Of a stretch of DNA of 64,000 nt, positions 40,658 through 49,476 are shown piece by piece. The number at the start of each line of letters is the position of its first letter. The first letter of the stretch is position 1. Below the pieces are notes generated by a model, which saw nothing but the letters and a program-made list of their open reading frames with translations, ran no database searches and was not told the DNA's origin. The stretch is from Natrinema amylolyticum (lineage in GTDB: Archaea; Halobacteriota; Halobacteria; Halobacteriales; Natrialbaceae), in assembly GCF_020515625.1 (NCBI RefSeq), contig NZ_JAIWPJ010000001.1, positions 1,488,001-1,552,000 on the forward strand. Reading direction: 5' to 3'. Made by a program: the position numbers and the translations under genes.

Positions 40658-42730
40658 ATGGTAGCAAACGACGATAACAGCACTGACGATACCCGAGACG
40701 GCGACGACGGAGACGTACCGGCTCCCGACGAGAGTATCCTCGAGACCGACGACCCCCTCTCGGTCGCTGACGGGCTCCGAGGCAAGTTCGAATGGGCGGT
40801 GATCCTCGGGTCGATCCCGTTCTGGTTGGTGGTCTTCTGGTACTCCAAGACGCAGATGATGGATCGGGGGCGCTACGCGACCCTCTTCCTCGGCGGCGTC
40901 CTCATCCTGTATCTGCTGATCGAGCTTCCCGATACGATCGAAGAGAAAAACTGGCTCGAAACGGCGCTGATGACCGTTTCGGGCGGAATCGTACTGACCG
41001 GGACGGTGTATCTATTCGCGTCCTATCAGGAGATCGTCAACGTTCGCGCCGGCCACGCCTACGACTACGAGATCGCACTCGCGCTCGCGCTCTCGTTGAT
41101 GATGATCTACCTCACGTGGCGATCGTTCGGCGTCACCTTCCTGGCCGTCGTACTCGGCGGTATCGGGTACGGGTTCGCCGGCCCGTATCTGGCGGGGACG
41201 CTCAGCCACGGCGGGCTCACTATCGAACGAACGCTCCGAATCCTCGCGATCAGCGGCGACGGGTTCTACGGCTTCCTGACGCAGCTCGTCGCGGCGTGGA
41301 TCGCGCTGTTCCTGCTGTACGCCGGGCTGTTGAAGGCGTACGGCGCGTTCGACCTCATCCTCCGGATCGCCGTCCGATCCGCGAAGTACATCGACTCCGG
41401 GATCGCACAGACCGCGGTCCTCGCGAGCGCAATTATCGGCTCGGTCAACGGGAGCCAGACCGCAAACGCCGGCATGACTGGTTCGTTCACGATCCCGCTG
41501 ATGAAAAAGAGCGGCGTCAAACCCGAGACCGCCGGCGGGATCGAAGCGGTCGCCTCGACGTCCGGACAGGTGCTGCCGCCCGTCATGGGTGCCGGTGCCT
41601 TCATCATGGCCTCGCTGATCACGGGCATCACGTACGGGGACGTCATCGTCGCGGGCCTCATTCCCGCGGTAATCCTCGTCGTCTCGATCTTCATCGCCGT
41701 CCACTACGTGGCGGCTCCGCAGATCGACAACCCCTCGATGACCGGTCTGTTCGACGACGCACTCAGTCGGCAGGACGTGTTCCTCGAGTCCATCAAGTAC
41801 GGCGTGCCGTTGCTCCTGTTGGTCTACCAGCTCGGCATCGTGCAGGTGACGGTGATGACGGCGGCGCTGCAGACGGCCGTCGCCATGATCGTACTCGGAC
41901 TCCTGATCCCGCTCGTCGACGCGGCGCTCGAAGGAGACAGTCTCGGTGCGACGCTGCTCCACACGCTCAAACAGACGCTCGAGGGCTTCCGGCAGGGCGT
42001 CATCGTGGTCGCACCGATCGCGATCATTCTGGCAGCGATCAACGGCATCGTCGACATTCTGATGGCGACCGGTGTCCCAACCGCGATCTCGCTCACGCTG
42101 ATGGACCTCTCCGGCGGCGTCCCGCTGATCGCGTTCTTCCTCGCGATGGTCATCTGTATCCTGCTCGGGCTCGGGATGCCGACGACCGCGTCGTACACCG
42201 TCGTCGCCTTGCTGATCGCGCCGACGCTGATCAACCAGTTCCTCATTCCGGACCTCGCGGCTCACTACTTCGTCTTCTACGCGGCCATCCTGGCGGGACT
42301 GACGCCGCCGATCGCGACGTGCGTCGCGGTCGCGACGGGGATCGCCGGCGGTGACTTCTGGCGGACCTGCATCGAGGCGATCAAGATCTCCGCACCGCTG
42401 TTCGTCCTCCCGTTCGTCTTCGTCTACCATCCGGCGGTCGTCTCCGGCGAGTTCTCCGCGGCCGCGCTGAGCGCGGGCGCGATCGCACTGCTGGGAGCGA
42501 TCGCGATCATCCACGGTATCAACTATCGCTTCACGTTCGCCCGCGGCGCGACGTTCGGTCTCAGAGTCGTGTTCGCCGTGGCCGGTATCGTCGCCATGGT
42601 TCACCCCGAACAGATGATCCAACTCGGTGCGCTCGCCCTCGTCCTCGTCCTCTACGGCGTTCAGACGACGCTCGGACAGTCGGAGCCGACCGGTGCAGTT
42701 TCCGGTGCCGGTCGCGGCGGACAGCCCTGA
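40658..42730 (+). CDS. TRAP transporter fused permease (DctQM type)
   Basis: 690 residues. A charged N-terminus of about 45 residues is followed by a small-subunit-like four-helix part (about 45-180) and a DctM-like large subunit. The latter shows AAWIALFLLYAGLLKAYGAF, SANAGMT-type motif GSQTANAGMTGSFTIPLMKK, EAVASTSGQVLPPVMGAGAF, and GLGMPTTASYTVVALLIAPT plus AILAGLTPPIATCVAVATGI. It couples uptake to a cation gradient, Na+ in known cases. Such fused permeases are the partners of TAXI binding proteins; one is encoded directly upstream. Confidence 0.93.
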   Translation: MVANDDNSTDDTRDGDDGDVPAPDESILETDDPLSVADGLRGKFEWAVILGSIPFWLVVFWYSKTQMMDRGRYATLFLGGVLILYLLIELPDTIEEKNWLETALMTVSGGIVLTGTVYLFASYQEIVNVRAGHAYDYEIALALALSLMMIYLTWRSFGVTFLAVVLGGIGYGFAGPYLAGTLSHGGLTIERTLRILAISGDGFYGFLTQLVAAWIALFLLYAGLLKAYGAFDLILRIAVRSAKYIDSGIAQTAVLASAIIGSVNGSQTANAGMTGSFTIPLMKKSGVKPETAGGIEAVASTSGQVLPPVMGAGAFIMASLITGITYGDVIVAGLIPAVILVVSIFIAVHYVAAPQIDNPSMTGLFDDALSRQDVFLESIKYGVPLLLLVYQLGIVQVTVMTAALQTAVAMIVLGLLIPLVDAALEGDSLGATLLHTLKQTLEGFRQGVIVVAPIAIILAAINGIVDILMATGVPTAISLTLMDLSGGVPLIAFFLAMVICILLGLGMPTTASYTVVALLIAPTLINQFLIPDLAAHYFVFYAAILAGLTPPIATCVAVATGIAGGDFWRTCIEAIKISAPLFVLPFVFVYHPAVVSGEFSAAALSAGAIALLGAIAIIHGINYRFTFARGATFGLRVVFAVAGIVAMVHPEQMIQLGALALVLVLYGVQTTLGQSEPTGAVSGAGRGGQP

Positions 42731-42975
42731 CCGCCTTCGACGCACCGTCCTTCAGTACCGTTTCGGATCGCTCTCGTACCAGTAGCTTCCGTCACGTTTC
42801 GATTTCGCGACCGATTCCACCGTGGGAGACGACTCTAACGAAAAACGATTATAGTAATCGGGTCGGGTATCGACTGACTATCTGTTCGTTTGATCACGAA
42901 AGTACCGTTCGTCTGTAGTCGTAAAAGCGGCAAAACCAGAACATCCGGGGTATCGATCGCCGGCACCGGGCAAAC

Positions 42976-42987
42976 GATAATACTTTT
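42976..42987 (+). promoter_or_regulatory. Citrate synthase promoter
   Basis: GATAATACTTTT is centred about 30 nt before the ATG at 43013. The rest of the 42731-43012 gap, including ACGATTATAGTAATCGG (about 42846-42862), shows no gene. Confidence 0.45.
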
Positions 42988-43012
42988 CCATTGGCGTCCG
43001 AAATCCCTGACT

Positions 43013-44161
43013 ATGTCTGACGACCTCAAGAAAGGGCTCGAGGGTGTGTTGGTTGCCGAATCGGAGCTCAGCTCGATCGACGGTGATGCCGGTCGACTGA
43101 TCTATCGCGGCTACACGATCGAAGACCTCGCTCGCGGTGCGAGCTACGAAGAGGTGCTGTACCTGCTCTGGAACGGTCATCTCCCGACCGAAGACGAACT
43201 CGAGCCGTTCGCGGACGCGCTCATGGACGAACGAGAGGTCGACGACGACGTCCTCGCGACGATGAAGACGCTCGCCGAGGCTGACGAACAGCCCATGGCC
43301 GCGCTGCGGACCGCGGTCTCGATGTTCTCGGCCTACGAACCCGAAGACGACGCCGATCCTGAAGACCTCGAGGCGACGCTTCGAAAGGGTCGTCGGATCA
43401 CGGCCAAGATCCCGACCGCGCTCGCGGCCTTCGAGCGCTACCGCCTCGGCGAGGAGCCCGTCGACCCCCACCCCGACCTGGGTCTCGCCGCGAACTTCCT
43501 CTACATGCTGGCCGGCGAGGAGCCCGACGATATCGCCGCCGAGACCTTCGATCAAGCGCTCATCCTCCACGCCGACCACGGTTTGAACGCCTCGACGTTC
43601 ACCTCGATGGTCATCGGCTCGACGATGGCCGACATCTACAGTGCCGTCACCGGCGGCATCAGCGCCCTCTCGGGGCCGCTCCACGGCGGCGCGAATCAGG
43701 ACGTCATGGAGGTCCTCATCGAGATCGACGAGAGCGATCTCGACCACCGTGAGTGGGTCGAGCAGGCGACCGCGGAGGGGCGTCGCATCCCCGGCTTCGG
43801 TCACCGCGTCTACAACGTCAAGGACCCCCGCGCGAAGATCCTTCAGGAACGCAGCAAGGAACTCGCCGAAAACGGCGAGGACAAGTGGTATAACTACACC
43901 ACCACCATCGAGCAGTACCTCACCGAGGAGAAAGGTCTCGGCGAGAAGGGAATCGCCCCGAACGTCGACTTCTATTCCGGCTCGGTCTACTACCAGCTCG
44001 GCATCCCGATCGACATGTACACGCCCATCTTCGCCATGAGCCGCGCCGGCGGCTGGATCGCCCACGTCCTCGAGTACCAGGACGACAACCGCCTCATCCG
44101 TCCCCGCGCTCGCTACACTGGCCCGCAGGATCAGGAGTTCGTCCCGCTCGCGGACCGGTAA
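43013..44161 (+). CDS. gltA: Citrate synthase
   Basis: 382 residues from MSDDLKKGLEGVLVAESELS; the in-frame extension to 42890 is discarded because it crosses the promoter. Conserved blocks: RLIYRGYTIEDLARGASYEE, the oxaloacetate-binding His in LILHADHGLNASTFTS (about 184-199), SGPLHGGANQDVMEVL (His about 223), GFGHRVYNVKDPRAKIL (His about 263), catalytic Asp in PNVDFYSGSVYYQLGIP, and ARYTGPQDQEFVPL at the end. It condenses oxaloacetate and acetyl-CoA to citrate, the entry step of the TCA cycle. The length and motifs fit the archaeal/Gram-positive-type dimeric enzyme. 2-methylcitrate synthase activity cannot be excluded. Confidence 0.94.
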   Translation: MSDDLKKGLEGVLVAESELSSIDGDAGRLIYRGYTIEDLARGASYEEVLYLLWNGHLPTEDELEPFADALMDEREVDDDVLATMKTLAEADEQPMAALRTAVSMFSAYEPEDDADPEDLEATLRKGRRITAKIPTALAAFERYRLGEEPVDPHPDLGLAANFLYMLAGEEPDDIAAETFDQALILHADHGLNASTFTSMVIGSTMADIYSAVTGGISALSGPLHGGANQDVMEVLIEIDESDLDHREWVEQATAEGRRIPGFGHRVYNVKDPRAKILQERSKELAENGEDKWYNYTTTIEQYLTEEKGLGEKGIAPNVDFYSGSVYYQLGIPIDMYTPIFAMSRAGGWIAHVLEYQDDNRLIRPRARYTGPQDQEFVPLADR

Positions 44162-44307
44162 CCGGACTCGTTCCCGGCCCGTCGCCCGTTTTTTGCCGCT
44201 CGCCACACCGATCGAGAGCGACGGAACGATCGCTGCCGGGTCGCGTCGCCGTGGACCGTCCTACGCGGGACCGATTCGAATCGAGACACGTCTCGGGTCC
44301 GCACGAG

Positions 44308-44329
44308 GGCCACCGTCACGGCGGTGGCC
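44308..44329 (+). terminator. Hairpin in the convergent gap after citrate synthase
   Basis: GGCCACCG/CGGTGGCC with loop TCACGG, a perfect 8-bp stem. It may end transcripts from one or both sides; a clear T-run follows neither side, so its assignment is by position. A T6 run at 44189-44194, closer to the citrate synthase stop, could also end that transcript. Confidence 0.4.
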
Positions 44330-44360
44330 TCGCTCTCGAGACGATTGCACGTCTCGTCTC

Positions 44361-44374
44361 CGCCCGAACGGGCG
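44361..44374 (-). terminator. Hairpin after the 113-residue membrane protein gene
   Basis: CGCCCG-AA-CGGGCG is a perfect stem 8 nt after that gene's stop codon on the minus strand. An adjacent GAGACG/CGTCTC stem (44337-44354) reinforces it. Confidence 0.4.
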
Positions 44375-44382
44375 TCTTGCGG

Positions 44383-44724
44383 TCAGTCGTCCCCGTCGCT
44401 CAGTTCTCGAACCAGCAGCGACACGCCGATCAGAGACGTGAGCAGGACGGCGAGATTGAACGCGGCCCGTATCAGGGGCTGGTACTTGGGATCGACCCAG
44501 AGGTCGATCGCGTCGGCGACGCTCCCGTAGAACTGGATCAGCGCGAAGACTGCCAGGAGCGAACAGACGGCGAGTCCGCCCCAGGCGAGAGAGCGTCGAA
44601 TTCGGTCGGAGCCGGGATCGAACCCGGTGGTGTCGGCCGGTTCAGACGTCGGATCCGTCTCCGTTCCCCGGTCCGGTCGATCGGTCTCGGCGTCGGTCTG
44701 CGTTCGTGTCGATGTCTCAGTCAT
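44383..44724 (-). CDS. Small two-helix membrane protein
   Basis: 113 residues. A polar Thr/Asp/Glu-rich N-terminus of about 45 residues precedes two transmembrane helices (SLAWGGLAVCSLLAVFALIQ and LIRAAFNLAVLLTSLIGVSL) joined by a short loop (DAIDLWVDPKYQP). The start codon overlaps the stop of the upstream PGF-CTERM gene (ATGA), so the two are translated together. No family assigned; it could be a membrane partner of that surface protein. Confidence 0.65.
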   Translation of the reverse strand: MTETSTRTQTDAETDRPDRGTETDPTSEPADTTGFDPGSDRIRRSLAWGGLAVCSLLAVFALIQFYGSVADAIDLWVDPKYQPLIRAAFNLAVLLTSLIGVSLLVRELSDGDD

Positions 44725-45773
44725 TGGAACCTCCGTGCGAGCGTGATCGTCGCGAGCAGTGCGGCGGCGGTGACGGCGACGCCGAAACCGGGCGTTCCGT
44801 CGGCACCACCGTCACTCGCGTCGTGTCCGCCGGATTCGGAGCGTCCGTCGGCCGCACTGGCGTCGGAGCCACCGGTGAAGTCGCTCACCTCGAGTCCCGC
44901 GTCACCGGCCGTCTCGTTGACGGACAGCGATCCCGGGCCGAGATTGGCGACCGATCGATCCGTCCCGACGATGGTGCCGTCGCGCCAGAGGACCGCATCG
45001 AGGTAGTAGTCGTACTCCTGTGGCACCTCGAGGTCGACGGTCGGCGACGCGGTCTTCCCCGGCTCGATCGCCGATAGCTCGACGGTCGCGGAGTCGGCGA
45101 CGACGTTCGAATCCGCCTGTCGAGCGTTCACTTCGAGTTCGAGGTCGGCTTCGGTGTCGTCGCCCGTATTGGTGAGATAGCTGGCGACCTCGAGGGTAGC
45201 CGCGTCGTCGGTCGTCGACGCGATGGAATACCCGATCGCGGGGACGTCCGCGAGGCTCCCGCCGGCGTCGCCGCCGAAGCGGTGGAACTCCACGTCGGTG
45301 TCGGCGTAGGCCGGGGTCAGCGCGTCGACGCCCTCGACCGTCTGGCTGGCCGATTCGGTACGCCGTCCGTCCCGGTAGACGAGCGTCTCGATCTCGTAGC
45401 TGCTCTCCCGAGGGACCGTTACCGCACTCGAGACGACGACTTCGGACTCGTCTTCCAGCGGCTCGACGTCCCGTTCAGTGGTGTCCTCGACGAGTCCGGT
45501 CTCCGTATCGGTCGCTCGGTGGACGACGGTGACGTTCGTGACGGGGTCGCCGCGGTGTTCGAGGTGCGTGTCGACGGCGAGCGTGGCGGTGCCGCCAGTG
45601 ACCTCGTCGGCACTGATCGTGATCTCCGCCAGCGACGCGTGGCCGGCGTTCTCGACGTCGCCGGCCGTCTCCGGTCGGTCGGGAGCGGACACCGCGCCGG
45701 CGAGAGCGAGCGTCGTGAGCGTCCCGATCACGACCGCGACCGTCGCGACGGCCAGGAGGGACTCGCGATTCAT
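44721..45773 (-). CDS. PGF-CTERM surface protein with tandem beta domains
   Basis: 350 residues from MNRESLLAVATVAVVIGTLT; an ATG five codons upstream is possible. After the signal helix come two similar beta-sandwich-like domains (about 45-160 and 165-275), with repeated LEHRGDPVTNVTVVHRATDT / YLTNTGDDTEADLELEV and paired SSYEIETLVYRDGRRTES / YDYYLDAVLWRDGTIVGTD elements. An Asp/Gly/Ser linker and the tail DGTPGFGVAVTAAALLATIT plus ARR give a PGF-CTERM signal. The fold is like that of archaeal surface proteins of the DUF7490 kind (recalled, not checked). Expected on the outer membrane face after archaeosortase processing. Confidence 0.8.
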   Translation of the reverse strand: MNRESLLAVATVAVVIGTLTTLALAGAVSAPDRPETAGDVENAGHASLAEITISADEVTGGTATLAVDTHLEHRGDPVTNVTVVHRATDTETGLVEDTTERDVEPLEDESEVVVSSAVTVPRESSYEIETLVYRDGRRTESASQTVEGVDALTPAYADTDVEFHRFGGDAGGSLADVPAIGYSIASTTDDAATLEVASYLTNTGDDTEADLELEVNARQADSNVVADSATVELSAIEPGKTASPTVDLEVPQEYDYYLDAVLWRDGTIVGTDRSVANLGPGSLSVNETAGDAGLEVSDFTGGSDASAADGRSESGGHDASDGGADGTPGFGVAVTAAALLATITLARRFQ

Positions 45774-45881
45774 ATCAAGTTCCTTCAATTAGTCGCATAA
45801 GTGCTTTGTGTACCTCGCGCGAAACGACTCGCCACGACGTCGAGCGATACGAGCAAGAGGACGGAGCCGGAACCATCCGCC

Positions 45882-46328
45882 GTGCTCGTCTTCGTCTACG
45901 GGACGCTGACCGATCCGGAGCGGGTCGCGACCGTCCTCGAGATAGATCCACCGGACGCGGCGGCGGCGTTCGCCGGCCGAGCGACGCTCGAGGGACTCCA
46001 CCGAGTCGACGGCCGGTACCCGACGCTCGCACCCGGCGGCAGCGTCGACGGACGACTGCTCGCGGTCGACGACGCGGGCCTCGAGCGACTCGACCGATAC
46101 GAGGGCGTCGAGAGTGGGCTCTACGTCCGAGTCGCAGTGCCGGTAGTGAGCCGGAGCGATGACCGGCGAGGGGAGTCAAGCAGGACGGCCGACGACCGGT
46201 GTTGGGTGTACGTCGGTGAGCCGGATCGGCTCGGCGTCGACGCGACCTGGCCCGGAACCGAACCGTTCCGCGACCGCGTAGACGGTGTCGTTTCGCGAAC
46301 GGATATCGCGGTTCGACGCCTCGAATGA
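45882..46328 (+). CDS. Gamma-glutamylcyclotransferase-fold protein
   Basis: 148 residues from the GTG at 45882 (read as MLVFVYGTLTDPERVATVLE). The family substrate-binding loop is VYGTL (Y6-G7-T8-L9). PTLAPGGSVDGRLLAVDDAG is followed by the catalytic Glu region LERLDRYEGVESGLYVRVAV. A Ser/Asp/Arg-rich insertion (SRSDDRRGESSRTADD) breaks the domain before CWVYVGEP. An upstream in-frame GTG at 45801 would add 27 atypical residues. The family acts on gamma-glutamyl peptides or gamma-glutamylamines; haloarchaea use gamma-glutamylcysteine as a thiol, so a role in its turnover is plausible but unproven. Confidence 0.82.
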   Translation: MLVFVYGTLTDPERVATVLEIDPPDAAAAFAGRATLEGLHRVDGRYPTLAPGGSVDGRLLAVDDAGLERLDRYEGVESGLYVRVAVPVVSRSDDRRGESSRTADDRCWVYVGEPDRLGVDATWPGTEPFRDRVDGVVSRTDIAVRRLE

Positions 46329-46384
46329 CGTCCGTCCGTCCCGCGTCTGACGCCGATATTTTCCCGCCGCCCGCTTGCGATTTC

Positions 46385-46416
46385 ACTTTCACCGCGGGTG
46401 CATGAGTTTTATATGG
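46385..46416 (+). promoter_or_regulatory. Upstream promoter of ilvA: ACTTTCACCGCGG element and TATA box
   Basis: The 13-mer ACTTTCACCGCGG (46385-46397) is identical to the one at mutS. GTTTTATATGG (46406-46416) is a good TATA box. The implied transcript starts near 46440 and would have a leader of about 145 nt before the ATG at 46584. A second, weaker promoter (CCTTACACC, about 46555) sits 29 nt before the ATG. Confidence 0.45.
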
Positions 46417-46474
46417 TCGCGGGCCACTTCTCCACTCGCACGTCACACGCCGTGCATTCCCTGTATTCCCTGTC

Positions 46475-46497
46475 GTGCCGTCCAGGTTTGACGGCAC
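46475..46497 (+). promoter_or_regulatory. Hairpin in the ilvA leader
   Basis: GTGCCGTC-CAGGTTT-GACGGCAC forms a perfect 8-bp stem with a 7-nt loop, 30-40 nt after the expected transcription start. It is preceded by a direct repeat TTCCCTGT (46457-46474 region). It could be a regulatory RNA structure; no known riboswitch class is recognised. Confidence 0.35.
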
Positions 46498-46583
46498 ATC
46501 CCTGTCGGGGTCTGCGAGTTCGGCGACGGGCCCGCTCGGTCTCCGACAGTAATCCTTACACCCCACGCCGAGTAGACGGGCGT

Positions 46584-47795
46584 ATGCTGGAACTCGACGC
46601 CATTCTCGAGGCGCGCGAGCGAGTCCGAGAGACCTCTCGGCACACGCCGCTCGAGCACTCCCACACCTATTCGGCGATGACCGGGGCCGATGTCCGTCTG
46701 AAACTGGAGAACTTCCAGCGGACGGGCGCGTTCAAGATCCGCGGAGCGACGAACCGAATCGCGACGCTCTCCGAGGCACAGAAGGACGCCGGCGTCGTCA
46801 CCGCGAGCGCCGGCAACCACGCCCAGGGGGTCGCACTCGCGGCCACGCGGTCCGGCGTCGACTCGAAGATCGTCATGCCCGAGCACGCGCCGATCTCGAA
46901 GGTCAAGGCGACCAAGAGCTACGGCGCTGAAGTCGTCCTCTCCGGGCGAGACTACAACGAGGCCGCCGAGCGCGCCCACGAGATCGAACGCGAGGAGGGC
47001 CGTACCTACGTCCACGCCTTCGATGACGAGTACATCATGGCCGGCCAGGGAACGATCGGCCTCGAGATCCTCGAGGACTGTCCCGACGTCGAAACGGTCG
47101 TCGTTCCGATCGGCGGCGGCGGGCTCATCAGCGGCATCGCGACCGCGATCAAGGAGCAAAAACCCGACACGCGCGTCATCGGCGTGCAAGCCGAGGGAGC
47201 CTCGAGCGCCGCGAAATCCCTCGAGAAGGGCGAGCGCATCTCCCTCGACGGCGTCGACACCATCGCGGACGGCATCGCGACCCGCAGCGTCGGCGAACGG
47301 ACCTTTCCCTACATTCAGGAGTACGTGGACGAGGTCGTCACCGTCTCGGATCCCGAGATCGCAGTCGCCCTGGTCTACCTGCTCGAGCGCTCGAAGACCC
47401 TCGTCGAGGGGGCCGGCGCGGTCGCGCTCGCCGCCGTCCTCTTCGAGAAATTCGACTACGCGGAGGACGAGATCATCGTCCCCGCGCTCTGTGGCGGCAA
47501 CATCGATCTGAACACGCTGACCAACGTCATCGTCCGCGGTCTCGTCGAGACCGGCCGCTACCTGAAGATCAGGACCGTTCTCAAGGACCGACCCGGCGCG
47601 CTCGAGGACCTCCTAGACATCTTTACCGCCCACCGGGCCAACATCTACGCGATCCACCACGACCGGACCTCCCGCGAGGTCGAGATGAGCGACACCGAAG
47701 TCGAGATCGAACTCGAGATGCGCGGCCCCGACCACGTCGATAGCTTCCTCACGGATCTGCGCGACGCGGGCTACGAGGTCGACGTGCTGGCCTGA
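46584..47795 (+). CDS. ilvA: Threonine ammonia-lyase (threonine deaminase)
   Basis: 403 residues. The PLP lysine is K51 in NFQRTGAFKIRGATNRI, the Ser/Thr region is SAGNHAQGVALAAT, and the phosphate-binding glycine loop is PIGGGGLISG. The C-terminal part (about 325-403) is an ACT domain (LKIRTVLKDRPGALEDLLDI) that usually senses an amino acid. It converts threonine to 2-oxobutanoate and ammonia, the first step of isoleucine synthesis from threonine, or a catabolic route. The ATG at 46584 is chosen because conserved sequence starts there; the open frame continues upstream to 46398 with non-conserved, Arg/Cys-rich residues. Confidence 0.92.
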   Translation: MLELDAILEARERVRETSRHTPLEHSHTYSAMTGADVRLKLENFQRTGAFKIRGATNRIATLSEAQKDAGVVTASAGNHAQGVALAATRSGVDSKIVMPEHAPISKVKATKSYGAEVVLSGRDYNEAAERAHEIEREEGRTYVHAFDDEYIMAGQGTIGLEILEDCPDVETVVVPIGGGGLISGIATAIKEQKPDTRVIGVQAEGASSAAKSLEKGERISLDGVDTIADGIATRSVGERTFPYIQEYVDEVVTVSDPEIAVALVYLLERSKTLVEGAGAVALAAVLFEKFDYAEDEIIVPALCGGNIDLNTLTNVIVRGLVETGRYLKIRTVLKDRPGALEDLLDIFTAHRANIYAIHHDRTSREVEMSDTEVEIELEMRGPDHVDSFLTDLRDAGYEVDVLA

Positions 47796-47980
47796 AAAAA
47801 TCGAGGAGCCGTCTCGGAGCGGTCGAATCGAATCGCTTCTCCCGCTGATGTCGCTTCGTACCACATCGATCTCGAGACAGACGGAAACGGTCGAAAACAG
47901 ATCGTATACGGACCATATCGCCACTCTCCATTTCTGTATCACCTCATTGTTAATTATCTATCGCCAGAGATACCGCGTCC

Positions 47981-49204
47981 ATGCAGCGTCGAAAGCTCCT
48001 CGGCAGTATCGCAGCCGCAGCGATCGGATCGACGGTATCGACATCGGCATCGGCATCGGCGTCGAAGGGTTCGGCGGACGGAACCGCTTCGAGTTCGGCA
48101 CGAAACTCCGATATTCTCCCGACGGGGACCGAGCGAATCGCGGAAACGTTCTCCGATCAGCTCGAGCAGGAACTCCATCACGGCGCACAGCTCGCCGTCT
48201 ACCACGACGACGAGCTCGTGGTAAATCTCGCGGGCGGCACGACCGGCCCCGATGGAGGCGCGGAGCGGACCGATACCCGTCACATCCTGTTCTCGACGAC
48301 GAAGCCGTACACGGCGGCCGTCGTCCACCACTTGGTCGATAAGGGCCTCGTCGACTACGACGACTACGTCGTCGAGCACTGGCCGGCGTTCGCGAGGGGA
48401 GACAAGCGGAAGAAGAACGTGACGATCCGCCACGTCCTCTCGCACCAGTCCGGCCTTCACTCGATTCCGGCGATCGACGATAATCCCGAAGTGTGGGGAA
48501 TGCCCGACAGGAAAGAGAAACTCGTCGAGGAGGCCGAGCTCCTGTATCCGCCGGGGACGCGCACGGATTACCACCTGCTGAGTTACGGATGGATTATCGA
48601 CGGTCTCACCCGAAACGTCGTCGGCAGACAGATCGACGAGATCGCAGAGGACGCCATCTTCGAGCCGCTCGGGATGGACGACACGGGAATCGGACTCGAG
48701 GGGGACCATGGCGACGTCGCGACCCTCGTCGGGTTCGAACCGTACAGCCAGATCACCGAGCCCGAATCACCGGGGTACAATGCCTACGTCGCCGATCTGT
48801 TCAACAGTCCGGGCGTCCAGCACAGCGTCGTCGGTGCTGCCACCGGTATCGGGACGGCCCGTGATCTGGCACGGTTCTACAACTGCCTGCTGAACGACGG
48901 CGAAGACGTCCTCAGCGAGCGCGTGACGCGTGCGTTCACCTCGGTGGAGGTCGAACAAGTGGAGGACGGCGAGTACACCCGTCGCGGCCTCGGCGTTCGC
49001 TTCGGCGGCAACCCCGGCGACGACTTCGGCGTGACCGCGTCTCACGGCGTCTACGGACACGGCGGACTCGGCAGCATCATGACGTGGGGCGATCCCGACA
49101 ACGACATCGCGTTCGCATACGTCACGAACGGAATCCGCGACGGCTACGAACACAGCCAGCGCGTCGCCCGGCTCGGTGACACGGTCCGTCACGAACTCTC
49201 GTAA
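47981..49204 (+). CDS. Exported class C beta-lactamase-like serine hydrolase
   Basis: 407 residues. The N-terminus MQRRKLLGSIAAAAIGSTVS is a twin-arginine-like signal followed by Ala/Ser. The penicillin-binding fold motif SxxK is STTK in ILFSTTKPYTAAV (about 107-110). YHLLSYGW is in the Y-x-N position with Ser replacing Asn, and HGG in GVYGHGGLGSIM takes the KTG place. This is the family VIII esterase/EstB pattern rather than a true lactamase. It acts outside the membrane on an unidentified ester or peptide. Its 3' end overlaps the convergent HalOD1 gene by 16 nt. Confidence 0.85.
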   Translation: MQRRKLLGSIAAAAIGSTVSTSASASASKGSADGTASSSARNSDILPTGTERIAETFSDQLEQELHHGAQLAVYHDDELVVNLAGGTTGPDGGAERTDTRHILFSTTKPYTAAVVHHLVDKGLVDYDDYVVEHWPAFARGDKRKKNVTIRHVLSHQSGLHSIPAIDDNPEVWGMPDRKEKLVEEAELLYPPGTRTDYHLLSYGWIIDGLTRNVVGRQIDEIAEDAIFEPLGMDDTGIGLEGDHGDVATLVGFEPYSQITEPESPGYNAYVADLFNSPGVQHSVVGAATGIGTARDLARFYNCLLNDGEDVLSERVTRAFTSVEVEQVEDGEYTRRGLGVRFGGNPGDDFGVTASHGVYGHGGLGSIMTWGDPDNDIAFAYVTNGIRDGYEHSQRVARLGDTVRHELS

Positions 49205-49476
49205 CGGCGACCGTCGGCGTTACTTCTCGCGAAGATCACTGGTTCGACAGTAATGTACTTGCCGTGCCTGATCGTCACGCGCGAGTCGCTGAAAACGAAC
49301 GAGACGCGGCCGTGTCGATCGGTGTTCCCATCGCTATCGAACGCGGCCTCTAACGCGTCCGAATCGACCGTTTCGGAGAGTGGCGGAAGCGAATCAACTG
49401 GCTTGTTTTCGTAATCACTCACCGCGCGGATAACCGCGATAGTGAGTGAGTTCTTAGCGTCCACCTCGCGCTCCAT
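49189..49476 (-). CDS. HalOD1 output-domain protein
   Basis: 95 residues from MEREVDAKNSLTIAVIRAVS (the upstream ATG at 49521 adds 15 residues). It matches the haloarchaeal HalOD1 domain: SLTIAVIRAVSDYENKPVDS, LPPLSETVDSDALEAAFD, and HGRVSFVFSDSRVTIRHGKY before the closing ITVEPV. HalOD1 occurs alone or at the end of signalling proteins; its function is unknown. The region is AT-richer than average. Confidence 0.85.
   Translation of the reverse strand: MEREVDAKNSLTIAVIRAVSDYENKPVDSLPPLSETVDSDALEAAFDSDGNTDRHGRVSFVFSDSRVTIRHGKYITVEPVIFARSNADGRRYESS

Noticed and set aside
46398-46583. N-terminal extension of threonine deaminase
   Set aside because: The frame is open, but its residues are Arg/Cys-rich and the conserved enzyme begins at 46584.
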